Shown here piece after piece: positions 1 to 8,232 of a DNA stretch of 37,310 nucleotides. The translations under genes were made by a program, and so were the position numbers. Source of the DNA: Caulobacter sp. AP07 (GTDB lineage Bacteria > Pseudomonadota > Alphaproteobacteria > Caulobacterales > Caulobacteraceae); NCBI RefSeq assembly GCF_000281955.1, contig NZ_AKKF01000034.1, positions 1-37,310 of the forward strand, written 5' to 3'. The notes under the pieces were generated by a model, which did no database searches, was not told the origin of the DNA, and worked only from the letters and a program-made list of their open reading frames with translations. Numbering within the stretch: the first letter of the stretch is position 1; each line of letters starts with the position of its first letter.

Positions 1-1028
1 GGCAGGCGACCGCCGATCTCGATCGAGCCGTCCTCGATCGCCTTCCACGCCTCGCCCGGCGCGGTCAGCCCCAGATGGTCGATGGCCATGTATTCGGTGG
101 TCGTGAAACAGTCGTGGGTCTCGACCACGTCGATCTGCGACAGGTCGCTGACCCCGGCGCGAGCCCGGGCGTCTTCGATGGCGCGGCGGACCTGCGGAAA
201 CACGTACTCCGCCCCTTCGCTCGCCCGGATCTTGGCGGCGTAGGAGATCGGGGCGGAGCGGTGCCCCCAGCCCTTGATCCGGGGCAGGCTTTCGAGCGGA
301 ATTCCGCGCTTGGCGGCATATTCGGCGGCTCGTCTTTCCGAGGCCAGGAAGACCACGGCGGCGCCGTCCGTAACCTGGCCGCAGTCCTGTTTGCGGGTGC
401 GGCCTTCGACCACCGGATTGGCCTCGTCGTCGGCGGTGAAGCTGCGATCGTTGAATTGCCATTGCCGCGTCTGGGCGTTGGGATTGCGCTTGGCGTTGGC
501 GAAGTTGACCTCGGCTATGCGCATCAGGTGCTCGGGCTTGAGACCGTAGCGGCGGTCATATTCGTCGGCCAGGTCGGAGAAGGCCCGCGGCCAGACGAAC
601 TGGGCGTCCTGGAATTCGTGACCCGCCCAGGCGGCCGCGGCCAGGTTTTCGGCGGCCTTCTGACCGCTGACATTGCGCATCTGCTCCAGACCGACCACGC
701 AGGCCAGGTCATAGCGCCCCGCCTCGATCTCCGCCGTCGCCGCCAGGATCGCCACGCTGCCCGAAGCGCAGGCCGCCTCGTGGCGGGAGGTCGGCAGACC
801 GTCGAAATCGGGGTGGACCATGCCGAAAAACCCGCCCAGCAGGCCCTGACCGGCGAACAGGTCGCCGACGAAGTTGCCGACATGCCCGGTATCGACGTCC
901 CTGGCCTCGAGCCCGACGGCGTTCAGCCCCTCGCCGATCACCTCCGAGAAGGCGTCGGCGAACTCCAGGCCCTGGCGGGCCCAGTTGTTGGCGAAGTCGC
1001 TCTGCCAGCCACCGATAATGTAGGTCAT
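1..1028 (-). CDS. Thiolase / acetyl-CoA acetyltransferase-like protein (3' end cut by window)
   Basis: About 342 residues are visible, reading from an ATG at 1028 off the left edge without a stop. The N-terminus (MTYIIGGWQSDFANNW) and the motif HEAACASGS, with the probable nucleophile Cys at about residue 87, place it in the thiolase-like / SCP-x (lipid-transfer) superfamily. An HDCFTT motif further on resembles the second active-site block of SCP-x thiolases. Such enzymes cleave or form beta-ketoacyl-CoA. GAGGA just upstream of the ATG is a good ribosome site. It follows the SDR gene by 56 bases on the same strand, so the two are probably co-transcribed and could perform the oxidation and thiolysis steps of a CoA-linked pathway. 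The substrate cannot be told from sequence. Confidence 0.88.
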   Translation of the reverse strand, partial: MTYIIGGWQSDFANNWARQGLEFADAFSEVIGEGLNAVGLEARDVDTGHVGNFVGDLFAGQGLLGGFFGMVHPDFDGLPTSRHEAACASGSVAILAATAEIEAGRYDLACVVGLEQMRNVSGQKAAENLAAAAWAGHEFQDAQFVWPRAFSDLADEYDRRYGLKPEHLMRIAEVNFANAKRNPNAQTRQWQFNDRSFTADDEANPVVEGRTRKQDCGQVTDGAAVVFLASERRAAEYAAKRGIPLESLPRIKGWGHRSAPISYAAKIRASEGAEYVFPQVRRAIEDARARAGVSDLSQIDVVETHDCFTTTEYMAIDHLGLTAPGEAWKAIEDGSIEIGGRL

Positions 1029-1084
1029 GGTTTCCTCGCCAGGGCCGCTACCAGCCTCTCCGAATGTTAGTCTTATTACACAAG

Positions 1085-2005
1085 CTAATCGACGACAGCC
1101 AAGGCGGGCCGTTCGTCCATGAAGGCCGCGAAGGACTGATGGGCGTCGCCATAGGCTTCGCGCGGATTGACCCTCATCGCGGTGTGCAGAGCGGCGCCGA
1201 TCCGGCCCTCCTCCAACTCGACCGGCGGACCTTCGACGGCCGTCGCCGCCCGCACGCGCCCGCCACCGCAGACCAGGGTCTGGCCTGTCACGTCGCAGGC
1301 CTCGCCGACCAGCCAGGAGACAAGGGGAGCCACGGCGGCGGGATCCATCCGCGCGGCCAGACCTGGCGATAGATGCTGCTGCGTCATCGCGGTCACCGCA
1401 TAGGGCGCGATGGCGTTGATCATCAGGTCGCGCGAGCGCCCCTCGATCGCCAGGCCTCGGACCAGGCCGATCAGGGCCGCCTTCGATGAGGCGTAAGCCG
1501 CCATGCCGTCGCCGCCGTGCAGGCCGGCCGACGAGGCGCTGACCACGATCCGCCCGGCCGGCGCCGCCGACAGCACGGGCCAGGCCGCGTGGACCAGATG
1601 GAAGGCTCCGAAGAAGTTGATGTCGAAGACCGCCCGAAATCCTTCTCGGGTCTGCCGGTGCAGCCGTTGGGTCTCCGGAACGCCGGCGTTGGACACCACG
1701 GCGTCCAGCCTTCCAAATTCCGCCAGGGCCTGGGCCACCAGCGCCGCGCCGGTCTCGGGATCCTCGGCCGGATCGAGATTGGCCACGGCCCGGCCGCCGG
1801 CCGCGCGGATCTCGGCCACGACGGTTTGCGCGCTGCTCGCCTGCTCCCGATCGACCCAGCGATTGTTGACGACGACACTGGCGCCGCGCGCCGCCATATC
1901 CAGCGCATAGGCGCGACCCAGGCCCTTGCCCGCGCCGGTCACGATCACCACCCGGTCGCGCAAGTCGCCGGCGCCCACTGCGTCGTCCTGACGGATGCCC
2001 AACAT
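1085..2005 (-). CDS. Short-chain dehydrogenase/reductase (long, MFE-2-like SDR)
   Basis: A 306-residue NAD(P)-dependent oxidoreductase. The Rossmann motif TGAGKGLG is at residues 23-30, NAG at 106-108, a probable catalytic Ser at 158, and YASSK (Tyr171, Lys175) completes the SDR catalytic set. The length, with about 60 residues beyond the usual 250-residue fold, resembles the 3-hydroxyacyl-CoA dehydrogenase domain of MFE-2-type proteins, which fits its position before a thiolase. The ATG at 2005 has GGAGAAGAC immediately upstream. A copy of the shared regulatory element lies 31 bases before the start. The role as a hydroxyacyl-CoA dehydrogenase is inferred from context. Confidence 0.9.
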   Translation of the reverse strand: MLGIRQDDAVGAGDLRDRVVIVTGAGKGLGRAYALDMAARGASVVVNNRWVDREQASSAQTVVAEIRAAGGRAVANLDPAEDPETGAALVAQALAEFGRLDAVVSNAGVPETQRLHRQTREGFRAVFDINFFGAFHLVHAAWPVLSAAPAGRIVVSASSAGLHGGDGMAAYASSKAALIGLVRGLAIEGRSRDLMINAIAPYAVTAMTQQHLSPGLAARMDPAAVAPLVSWLVGEACDVTGQTLVCGGGRVRAATAVEGPPVELEEGRIGAALHTAMRVNPREAYGDAHQSFAAFMDERPALAVVD

Positions 2006-2036
2006 GTCTTCTCCCTGTTGTGTCGATCATCCACGA

Positions 2037-2056
2037 CATAGTATCGTTATGCAAGT
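2037..2056 (-). promoter_or_regulatory. Shared catabolic-cluster element, copy A (before SDR-thiolase)
   Basis: Read on the minus strand the site is ACTTGCATAACGATACTATG. It contains a short inverted repeat (CATA, 7-base spacer, TATG). Near-identical copies precede the DapB-like gene and the acyl-CoA ligase, and a partial copy precedes the HxlR gene, so it is likely an operator or a conserved promoter element of the cluster. Confidence 0.6.
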
Positions 2057-2094
2057 GATTAGACGCACCGCGTGGCCGTGGCGGCGTTTCGCCG

Positions 2095-3156
2095 TCAGCC
2101 GAGCGCCAAGTCTCCGCGAAAGGGCGTCACCAGCGGCCGCGTCATCAGGCCTGGCGCGGCGGCGCAAACGATCGGAATGGCGTTGATCACCGTTCCGGCG
2201 ACGCCCAGCTGCTCGGCCGAGGTCGCGGTGACGTCCCCGTCCCGCTTGTCCATGTCGACCGACAGCCGCACCCCGGGCTGGCCTTCGATACGGATGCGCC
2301 ACAACGGCGGGTCGGGCTCCTCGAGGTGCGCCGTTTCCATGTACCAATGGATCGACATCACCAGCTTCGGCCTCCCCGCGACGATCCCGATCCAGCGCCA
2401 GTTCACATGGCTGACGCCGCCCTGGGCGATTGGCCCGGCCGCGACGCTCAGATCCTCGGAGGCCGCGAAGACCTGGTGCTCGGTGTCGATGCGATCCAGC
2501 CCAAGCCTCAGGTGCTCGGCCATGGCCGAGAGCACCTCGGCGTACATCCCGTTGAGCGCCGCTGCCGGCCCCCAGTCGGGATCATTGGGATTCACGGCCC
2601 CAGGATCGCTGCCGAAACCCAGGATTCCGAACACATAGTCGGGATTGCGCACCGCCCGGCAGTCGACGCTTTCGACCACCTCGATCTGGTCCAGCTCGGA
2701 ACAGAGGCCGCTGGCCACCACGGCCAGTTGCTCGCCGGCGAAACCGGGATTGAGGCCCGCCGCCATCAAGGTACTTCCGCCCGTCGCGCAGGCGGCTTCC
2801 AGGGCCTCGCGCCGCGGGCCGGTCCAGTGCTGAGGTCGGCTGTAGCCGTTGATGCTGATGACGTTCTTGCCGCCCGCCAACAGCCGCAGAATCTCAGCGT
2901 CATGGGAGCCATAGGGCGGCGCCAGCCGGGCGCAGTGGATGACCACGTCGGCGTCGAGCGCCAGGATCTCGTCCACGTTCCGAGTGGCGACCACGCCCGT
3001 CGTCGGCCGGCGCGCGATGTCGCCTGCGTCCCGCCCGGCCTTGGCCTCGCCGTAGACATAGAGGCCGACCAGTTCCATCGCGGGATGGTCGATGATCGCC
3101 CGCAGGCAAGTCTTGCCCATGGCGCCCGTGGCCCACTGGATGACGCGATAGGTCAT
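2095..3156 (-). CDS. Dihydrodipicolinate-reductase-like NAD(P)-binding oxidoreductase
   Basis: A 353-residue protein that begins MTYRVIQWATGAMGK, the glycine-rich nucleotide-binding start of DapB-like and 2,4-diaminopentanoate-dehydrogenase-like proteins. It is longer than lysine-biosynthetic DapB (about 270 residues) and I see no DapB substrate signature, so it is unlikely to act in lysine synthesis. Family members of this length often sit in lipid or steroid catabolic clusters of actinobacteria and alphaproteobacteria, with unknown reaction. The start has a strong ribosome site (GGGGAGGA, then three bases, then ATG). The shared element lies 34 bases upstream. It probably reduces or oxidises a pathway intermediate; the substrate is unknown. 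Confidence 0.8.
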   Translation of the reverse strand: MTYRVIQWATGAMGKTCLRAIIDHPAMELVGLYVYGEAKAGRDAGDIARRPTTGVVATRNVDEILALDADVVIHCARLAPPYGSHDAEILRLLAGGKNVISINGYSRPQHWTGPRREALEAACATGGSTLMAAGLNPGFAGEQLAVVASGLCSELDQIEVVESVDCRAVRNPDYVFGILGFGSDPGAVNPNDPDWGPAAALNGMYAEVLSAMAEHLRLGLDRIDTEHQVFAASEDLSVAAGPIAQGGVSHVNWRWIGIVAGRPKLVMSIHWYMETAHLEEPDPPLWRIRIEGQPGVRLSVDMDKRDGDVTATSAEQLGVAGTVINAIPIVCAAAPGLMTRPLVTPFRGDLALG

Positions 3157-3190
3157 GGCTCCTCCCCGCTTTCGGGAGACTCCTAGCGCA

Positions 3191-3210
3191 CATAGTATCG
3201 TTATGAAAGT
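3191..3210 (-). promoter_or_regulatory. Shared catabolic-cluster element, copy B (before DapB-like gene)
   Basis: The minus-strand sequence ACTTTCATAACGATACTATG differs from copy A at a single base, although the flanking DNA differs. It lies between the HxlR stop codon and the DapB-like start. Confidence 0.6.
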
Positions 3211-3227
3211 GACTTTGCCAGCGAGTG

Positions 3228-4175
3228 CTAGCGGATGGGTTCCAGCGCCGGCGGCGCGTGCGCCTCGATCACCTCGAAGGTCACGTCGTGCGCCTCGACG
3301 GGTTGGCCACAGCAGGAGCAGGTGACCGCCGGGTCCAGATCGTGGCCGTCGGCCTTGTGCCGCAGCAGAAGCGGCGGTCCCTCGGGCGAGACATAGTACT
3401 TGTCGCCCCAGCGCAGCAGCATCAGCAGAACCGGATAGTAGTCGATCCCCTTCTCGGTCAGCCGGTATTCCGACCGCCGGCCGCCGAGGTCATGGGCGCG
3501 GATCACGCCGCGCGCGGTCAGCCAGGAGAGCCGCTCGGACAGGATGTTGGTGGCGATGGCGGTGTCGCGATGGATCTCGTCGAACCGTCGCAACCCCGTG
3601 AAGATCGAGCGCAGCACCAGGCTCGCCCAGCGGTCTCCGGTGATCTGAGCGACATCTACCATCAGGCTGGAGGCGTCATCGACCGCGTTGCGCTGCTGAC
3701 GACGCCGGCTGTAGCGCGCCGACATCCAGCCGACGCCCGGTCCCTCGGTCCAGTCGACGTCGCGGGCGCTGATCTCCTCGCCGCACTTCAAGCAGGTGGG
3801 GACGGGATCGAAGATCTGGCCGCAGGTGCGATGGCGCAATCGAAGCCGCAACTTGCCCTCGGCCGCGCCCCAACGGCGCTCCCAGCGCAGCATCATCAGG
3901 GCCGGCCAGTAGAGGTCGCGGCCCTTGCGGGTCATGCGGTACTCGTAGCGCGGCGGCGCTTGGCTATAGAGCACCTTCTCCAGGACGTCGGCGGCGACCA
4001 GCCGCTTCAGCCGGTCGCTGAGCAGGGTCTGCAGCAGGCCCGTGCGCGCGCGAAACTCATCGAACCGGCGCGCGCCGATCCAGGAGGATTCCAGGATCAG
4101 CAGAACGGAAGCATCCCCCACCACCTCCAGCGCCCGCCAGATCGAGCAGGTGCGGATGAATTTCGGGGCGGTCAT
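3228..4175 (-). CDS. Tandem-domain HxlR-family transcriptional regulator
   Basis: Two HxlR-type winged-helix modules are fused in one chain. Module 1 (about residues 10-125) has the family pattern CSIWRALEVVGDASVLLIL...FDEF...LLSDRLKRL...YRMTRKG. Module 2 (about 175-290) repeats it as ITGDRWASLVLRSIF...FDEI...ILSERLSWL...YRLTEKG. Each is followed by a cysteine-rich tail (CGQIFDPVPTCLKCGEE and CSCCGQPVE) that resembles a zinc knuckle. HxlR proteins normally have one module of about 110-150 residues and dimerise. The ATG at 4175 gives 315 residues; a TTG at 4247 would add 24 residues but would overlap the putative operator. It lies between the acyl-CoA ligase and the DapB-like gene and is the obvious candidate regulator of the cluster and of itself. 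Confidence 0.85.
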   Translation of the reverse strand: MTAPKFIRTCSIWRALEVVGDASVLLILESSWIGARRFDEFRARTGLLQTLLSDRLKRLVAADVLEKVLYSQAPPRYEYRMTRKGRDLYWPALMMLRWERRWGAAEGKLRLRLRHRTCGQIFDPVPTCLKCGEEISARDVDWTEGPGVGWMSARYSRRRQQRNAVDDASSLMVDVAQITGDRWASLVLRSIFTGLRRFDEIHRDTAIATNILSERLSWLTARGVIRAHDLGGRRSEYRLTEKGIDYYPVLLMLLRWGDKYYVSPEGPPLLLRHKADGHDLDPAVTCSCCGQPVEAHDVTFEVIEAHAPPALEPIR

Positions 4176-4229
4176 CGATCGGATCGACTCTTGCAGGCCC
4201 GGCGAGATCCGGCGAGCAAGAGTCGCGGA

Positions 4230-4249
4230 ATGGGTGCGGCTATGCAAGT
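4230..4249 (-). promoter_or_regulatory. Shared catabolic-cluster element, partial copy D (before HxlR gene)
   Basis: The minus strand reads ACTTGCATAGCCGCACCCAT. Only the first nine bases match copies A and C. It lies 54 bases upstream of the ATG at 4175, just after the acyl-CoA ligase stop, which would suit autoregulation. Confidence 0.4.
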
Positions 4250-4286
4250 CGCTTTCGACGCGACTGGTCCGCCATCGGATAAACGA

Positions 4287-6026
4287 TCAGCTTGAGGCCA
4301 CCCCCGCCAGATCGCGCCGCAGGACCTTGCCCAACGGGTTACGCGGCAGGGCCGGTATGATCCGCAGTTTCTCCGGCAGTTTGAAGATGGCGATATCGTG
4401 GGCCTTCAGATGGGCGTTCAGCTCGTCCAGCGTCAAATCCTGCTCGGGCCGCAACGCCACGACCGCGCAGACCCGTTCGCCCAGACGCTCGTCGGCATAG
4501 GCCGCGCAGGCGCCCTCCCGCACCTTCGGATGGCTCTCGATCAGCACGTCGATCTCGGCCGGCGAGATGTTCTGGCCACCGCGAATGATGATCTCCTTGC
4601 GACGGCCGACGAAGCGGTAGTAGCGCCCGTCCCCTTCCGAGGTGATCTCGAAGAGGTCGCCGGTGCAGAAGAAGCCCTGGTCGTCGAAAGCCCGCCGCGA
4701 CAGTTCCGGCGCCTTCCAATAGCCGTCGAAGGTCATGGCTCCGGCGATGCGCAACTCGCCCTCGACCCCCGGCGCGGTGATCTCCTCGCCGGTATCGGGA
4801 TTGACCAGCCGGGTCTGGATCTTCGACGGAAACGCCGCCGGCCAGTCCACGCCGTTGGCCCCGAAGCGCGGGAAGAACCGGGCCCGCTGTTCGGGATCGG
4901 GAATGGCCTCGCCGGTCGAGAACAGCGACGTCCCCTCGTTGGAGCCGAACACGTTCATCACCGTGACGCCGTAGCGATCCTGCCAGCCCTTGACCATCCA
5001 GGGCGCCAGCGGCGCGGAACCGGAGCCCAGGCAGCGCAGCTTGGACAAATCGGTCTTCGACAGCAGGGCCTCGTTCTGCAGCAGCATGTTCAGCACGGTC
5101 GGCGGCGCGACGGTGTAGGCCACGCCCTCGTCCTGCATCTGGGCCAGGAACAGCGGCAGGTCGAAGGGGTGATGCTGCACCAGTCGTCCCTGGGCGATCA
5201 GCCAGGTCATCACCATTCCGCCGATGGCGGCGATGTTGATCAGCGGGAACGGGTTGAGGATCGAATCGCCGTTCTGAATGCCGGCGGCCTCGACCAAGGC
5301 CTCGCCATTGATCACCCAGTGGTCGTGATGGCGCGGCACGCCCTTGGGCATGGCTTCCGTGCCGGAGGTCCAGCAGATGGTCAGCGCCTCGGCCGCGTCC
5401 AGATCGGACGGGGTCGGATAGGGCGCGGTCGAAGCCGCCTTGATCAAAGCGTCCAGCGTATGGGCGCCCGTAGGCGCCGCGTCACCCAGGCTTACGATCT
5501 GAGTTTTCGTCAGGCCAGCGGCCTTCAATTCCGCCAGCATCGCGGCATGCTCGCAGCCGTGGAAGGCGCCAACGGTCAGGTAGACCTTCGGTTCGACGCT
5601 GGGCAGGATCTGGCGCAGTTCATGGCCGCGATAGCCCATGGCCACCGGGCTGAAGATCGCCCCCATACGGGCGCAGGCCAAGAAGGCCAGCACGCCCTCG
5701 ACGAGGTTGGGTAACTGGGTGGCGACGACGTCGCCCCGACCAACGCCAAGCCTGGCGAAAACGTGGGCCATCACGTCAACGCGCGCGTCAACCTGCGCAT
5801 AGGTCAGACGCTGTGGCGGGGTCCCGACCAGAGCCTGGCGGTTGGCGGGATCGACCAGCGCCTCCCGGTCCGGGGACGCCGCAACCGCCTTGCGAAGGAG
5901 AGAGTCGATGGTCTCGCCGCGCCACCAGCCTTTGCGACGATATTCCGTGACACGTTCGGGCGGACTGGGACGCAAGCTCGTCCTCCATTGCAAACCAGGG
6001 TCAAGGGCGCGTCGGACGCCGCTCAT
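4287..6026 (-). CDS. AMP-forming acyl-CoA synthetase (cyclohexanecarboxylate/medium-chain ligase-like)
   Basis: A 579-residue ANL-superfamily ligase that activates a carboxylic acid to its CoA thioester through an acyl-adenylate. The ATP-binding loop TSGTEAMPKG is at residues 220-229. TGDLFEI and the hinge block VGRRKEIIIRGGQNISPAEID follow, and the C-terminal GK (Lys about 567, in PLGKVLRR) is the expected adenylation lysine. The N-terminus (about 40 residues ending GWWRGETIDSLL) is typical of cyclohexanecarboxylate-CoA ligase-type members. The start at 6026 has little ribosome-site support, so a slightly downstream start is possible. It is the first gene of the minus-strand cluster, as expected for the entry step of a CoA-dependent pathway. 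The true substrate is unknown. Confidence 0.9.
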   Translation of the reverse strand: MSGVRRALDPGLQWRTSLRPSPPERVTEYRRKGWWRGETIDSLLRKAVAASPDREALVDPANRQALVGTPPQRLTYAQVDARVDVMAHVFARLGVGRGDVVATQLPNLVEGVLAFLACARMGAIFSPVAMGYRGHELRQILPSVEPKVYLTVGAFHGCEHAAMLAELKAAGLTKTQIVSLGDAAPTGAHTLDALIKAASTAPYPTPSDLDAAEALTICWTSGTEAMPKGVPRHHDHWVINGEALVEAAGIQNGDSILNPFPLINIAAIGGMVMTWLIAQGRLVQHHPFDLPLFLAQMQDEGVAYTVAPPTVLNMLLQNEALLSKTDLSKLRCLGSGSAPLAPWMVKGWQDRYGVTVMNVFGSNEGTSLFSTGEAIPDPEQRARFFPRFGANGVDWPAAFPSKIQTRLVNPDTGEEITAPGVEGELRIAGAMTFDGYWKAPELSRRAFDDQGFFCTGDLFEITSEGDGRYYRFVGRRKEIIIRGGQNISPAEIDVLIESHPKVREGACAAYADERLGERVCAVVALRPEQDLTLDELNAHLKAHDIAIFKLPEKLRIIPALPRNPLGKVLRRDLAGVASS

Positions 6027-6032
6027 TCCCAG

Positions 6033-6060
6033 CTTGCATGGTCAGTATCGTAATGCAAGT
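6033..6060 (-). promoter_or_regulatory. Shared catabolic-cluster element, copy C, with perfect inverted repeat
   Basis: The minus strand reads ACTTGCATTACGATACTGAC over 6041-6060. Here the site extends to a perfect inverted repeat: CTTGCAT (6033-6039) and ATGCAAG (6053-6059), separated by 13 bases. It lies directly before the acyl-CoA ligase start. This is the clearest sign that the element binds a dimeric regulator. Confidence 0.6.
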
Positions 6061-6354
6061 CAACTGACGAAGGGACGGCCCGGGAGCACGGCCCATTCGA
6101 TCGTCGCCGACTTCGAAACTTCCAAGGCGAAAGGATACGACGCGATCCGAGCTGGCCGGCGGAACGCCGCGCACGTTGGGTTCGCGAGTGCTCCAGGCAC
6201 AGGACGCGGCAGCAACTGTGGGCCATGGAGAACGAGCAGAAGGTCGCCGCCGCGAGGGCGGCCTATCAGGATGACGACGCGCCGCGCGACTGAGGTCGAG
6301 CACGAGAATTACCGGGCGTGGGATCCGCGCCTGGGCGTCCCCACCCGCGGTTCT
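6061..6354. other. Intergenic stretch with possible gene remnant
   Basis: No convincing intact gene. A short frame at 6225-6293 (22 codons, ATG to TGA, C-terminus AAYQDDDAPRD) has protein-like composition and stays open upstream without a start or ribosome site. An adjacent frame further upstream reads IVADFETSKAKGYDAIRAG. Together they may be a decayed gene, but I recognise no family. Confidence 0.25.
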
Positions 6355-6391
6355 CGCCCGGCGACGTCTGTGTGGCAGACGTCGCCGGGCG
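6355..6391 (-). terminator. Strong hairpin after the GH51 gene
   Basis: A perfect 16-bp stem (6355-6370 with 6376-6391) closes a 5-base loop, about 35 bases beyond the GH51 stop. A second GC-rich hairpin (GCCGCCTGCGGCGGC) lies between them. There is no clear T-run, so it may act as a weak or Rho-assisted terminator or as 3'-end protection. Confidence 0.6.
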
Positions 6392-6425
6392 TCGCCGCCT
6401 GCGGCGGCGGCGAAGGGGTGACGAT

Positions 6426-7985
6426 CTATTCGACCGCGACAACCACGACCGACTTGGCCGGAATGTCGAGAGTGAGCTTGTCGCCGACCAGACGCCCGCC
6501 CTTGTAGGGAACCGGAGCGACGACGGGTTTGGCGCCAAAGGCGTTGAACGCGTCCATCTTGTCGGCGGTCAGGAGCTGGCCCGAAACAGATCTGGCCTTG
6601 AGTCCGCCGAGCGACACGCTGAGCTTAATGCTGTCGTCCGGCGACATGTTGGCCACGCCGATATAGGTCTTTCCGTCCTTGCCCTTGGCGGCCGAGGCGT
6701 TGAACGCCGGAATGGTCGTGGCGCCGATGGTGATCTTGGGCGCCTGCACCTCAAGCGGCACGGCCGTGGCGTCCTGGAACGGCGTGTACATCTTGAACGC
6801 GTAGTAGGTCGGCGTCAGGACGATCTGGTCGCCCTTGGTCAGGATCATCGCCTGCAGGACGTTGATGGTCTGGGCGATGTTGGTCATTTTCACACGGTCA
6901 GTGTGATGATGGAAAATATTGAAGTTCGCCGCCGCCAACACGCCGTCGCGAAGGGTGTTGAGCTGATAGAGGTGGCCGGGATTGGTGCCCGGCTCGACGT
7001 CGTACCAAGTGCCCCATTCGTCGACGAAGAGACCGATGCGCTTGTCCGGATCGTTCTTGTCGAGCACGGCGATGTGCTGGGTAAGCAGGTCCTCCATCCG
7101 CAAGGTCTGCGCAAAGGTTTGGCCCCAGGCGGCCTTGTCGAAGCCGGTGGCGGCGCCCTTCTTGTCCCATTTGCCGGTCGGCAGCGTGTAGTAGTGCAGC
7201 GAGATCGCGTCCATGAACCGGCCGGCGTTCTTGGTCACCACGTCAGTCCAATTGGTGTCGAAGGCGTTGGCTCCCGAGCCGACGCGCACGGCCGGATTGT
7301 CGTTGTTCTTGTGGAAGAACGCCGAGAAGCGACGATACTCATTGGCATAGTATTCCGGGGTCATCTCGCCGCCGCAGCCCCAGCTTTCGTTGCCGATGCC
7401 GATGAACGGCACCTTGAACGGCTTGTCGCGACCGTTGGCGCGCCGCTCCTGGGCCAGGGTGTCGTCGCCCGGCGAGGTCATGTACTCGATCCACTCGCGC
7501 ATCTCGGTCGGATCGGACGAGCCGACATTGATCGAGAGGTAGGGGTCCGCGCCGACCTGTTCGGCGAAGTCCATGAATTCGTGGGTGCCGAACGCATTGC
7601 TCTCGGGCGAGCCGCCCCACCAGTTGTTCTTGCGCGAAGGACGCTTGGAGCGCTCGCCGACGCCGTCGCGCCAACGATATTCGTCGGCGAAGCAGCCGCC
7701 GGGCCAGCGGATCACCGGAACCTTGAGATCCTTGAGGGCGCCGACCACATCGCTACGGATGCCGCGAACGTTGGGAATCTTCGAGTCCGGCCCGACCCAG
7801 ACGCCGTCATAGACGCCCGCGCCCAGGTGCTCGGAAAACTGTCCGTAGACGTAGCGGGAAATCGGCGCGCCGGGCTGGTCGGCTTTCAACGCCGCCGTGG
7901 CGGCCAGTTCGGCGGCTTGCGCGTTCGTCGCTATCGCCAGGAGCGCGATCGCCGCCGCGCCCAGGATTGTCTTGGCCTTCGCCAT
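6426..7985 (-). CDS. GH51 alpha-L-arabinofuranosidase, secreted
   Basis: A 519-residue GH51 enzyme that removes terminal alpha-L-arabinofuranosyl units from arabinan, arabinoxylan or arabinogalactan. A Sec signal peptide (about residues 1-25, ending NAQA) points to the periplasm or outside. The family block VIRWPGGCFADEYRWRDGVG is at 91-110, the acid/base Glu is in IGNES (Glu200), and the nucleophile Glu is in FVDEWGTW (Glu323). The ATG at 7985 follows GGAAGAG. It is divergent from a sugar MFS transporter, with a GntR-type palindrome in the shared intergenic region. The L-arabinose released would feed the oxidative pathway encoded downstream. Confidence 0.95.
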   Translation of the reverse strand: MAKAKTILGAAAIALLAIATNAQAAELAATAALKADQPGAPISRYVYGQFSEHLGAGVYDGVWVGPDSKIPNVRGIRSDVVGALKDLKVPVIRWPGGCFADEYRWRDGVGERSKRPSRKNNWWGGSPESNAFGTHEFMDFAEQVGADPYLSINVGSSDPTEMREWIEYMTSPGDDTLAQERRANGRDKPFKVPFIGIGNESWGCGGEMTPEYYANEYRRFSAFFHKNNDNPAVRVGSGANAFDTNWTDVVTKNAGRFMDAISLHYYTLPTGKWDKKGAATGFDKAAWGQTFAQTLRMEDLLTQHIAVLDKNDPDKRIGLFVDEWGTWYDVEPGTNPGHLYQLNTLRDGVLAAANFNIFHHHTDRVKMTNIAQTINVLQAMILTKGDQIVLTPTYYAFKMYTPFQDATAVPLEVQAPKITIGATTIPAFNASAAKGKDGKTYIGVANMSPDDSIKLSVSLGGLKARSVSGQLLTADKMDAFNAFGAKPVVAPVPYKGGRLVGDKLTLDIPAKSVVVVAVE

Positions 7986-8090
7986 GTTCTCTTCCCCAAT
8001 TGCTCTCGCGGGTGATCGCCCTCCGGGCTTCTCACCGTCCCCAGATTGCTGCGCGAGGCTTCACGATGTGACTTGGTAGCAGGCTTAGTT

Positions 8091-8101
8091 TTGTCCTACA
8101 A
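8091..8101 (-). promoter_or_regulatory. Putative GntR (FCD) operator at the GH51 promoter
   Basis: TTGTCCTACAA fits T-N-GT-NNN-AC-N-A exactly. On the minus strand it begins at the third base of a -10-like TATTGT, the same geometry as at other sites in this window. The -35 is not evident. Confidence 0.6.
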
Positions 8102-8198
8102 TAACCAAGAACCACGTGATATTCCGAAGCCGCGCGGCCTTTCACACGCCCGGTTGTGGGTTTTAACTCCCTTGGTATCCGCCTCAGCGCCGCATGCG

Positions 8199-8232
8199 TT
8201 GACGCAACGACGCAGACGATATACTCGGACAA
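8199..8232 (+). promoter_or_regulatory. MFS transporter promoter with overlapping operator
   Basis: TTGACGC (8199-8205), 12 bases, then GATATACT (8218-8225) fits the Caulobacter housekeeping promoter pattern. The palindrome TACTCGGACAA (8222-8232), with one mismatch to T-N-GT-NNN-AC-N-A, begins inside the -10, so binding there would block RNA polymerase. Confidence 0.6.

Noticed and set aside
2095-3156. Annotation as lysine-biosynthetic DapB.
   Set aside because: Too long by about 80 residues and placed in a CoA-linked catabolic cluster; only the N-terminal nucleotide-binding fold is shared.
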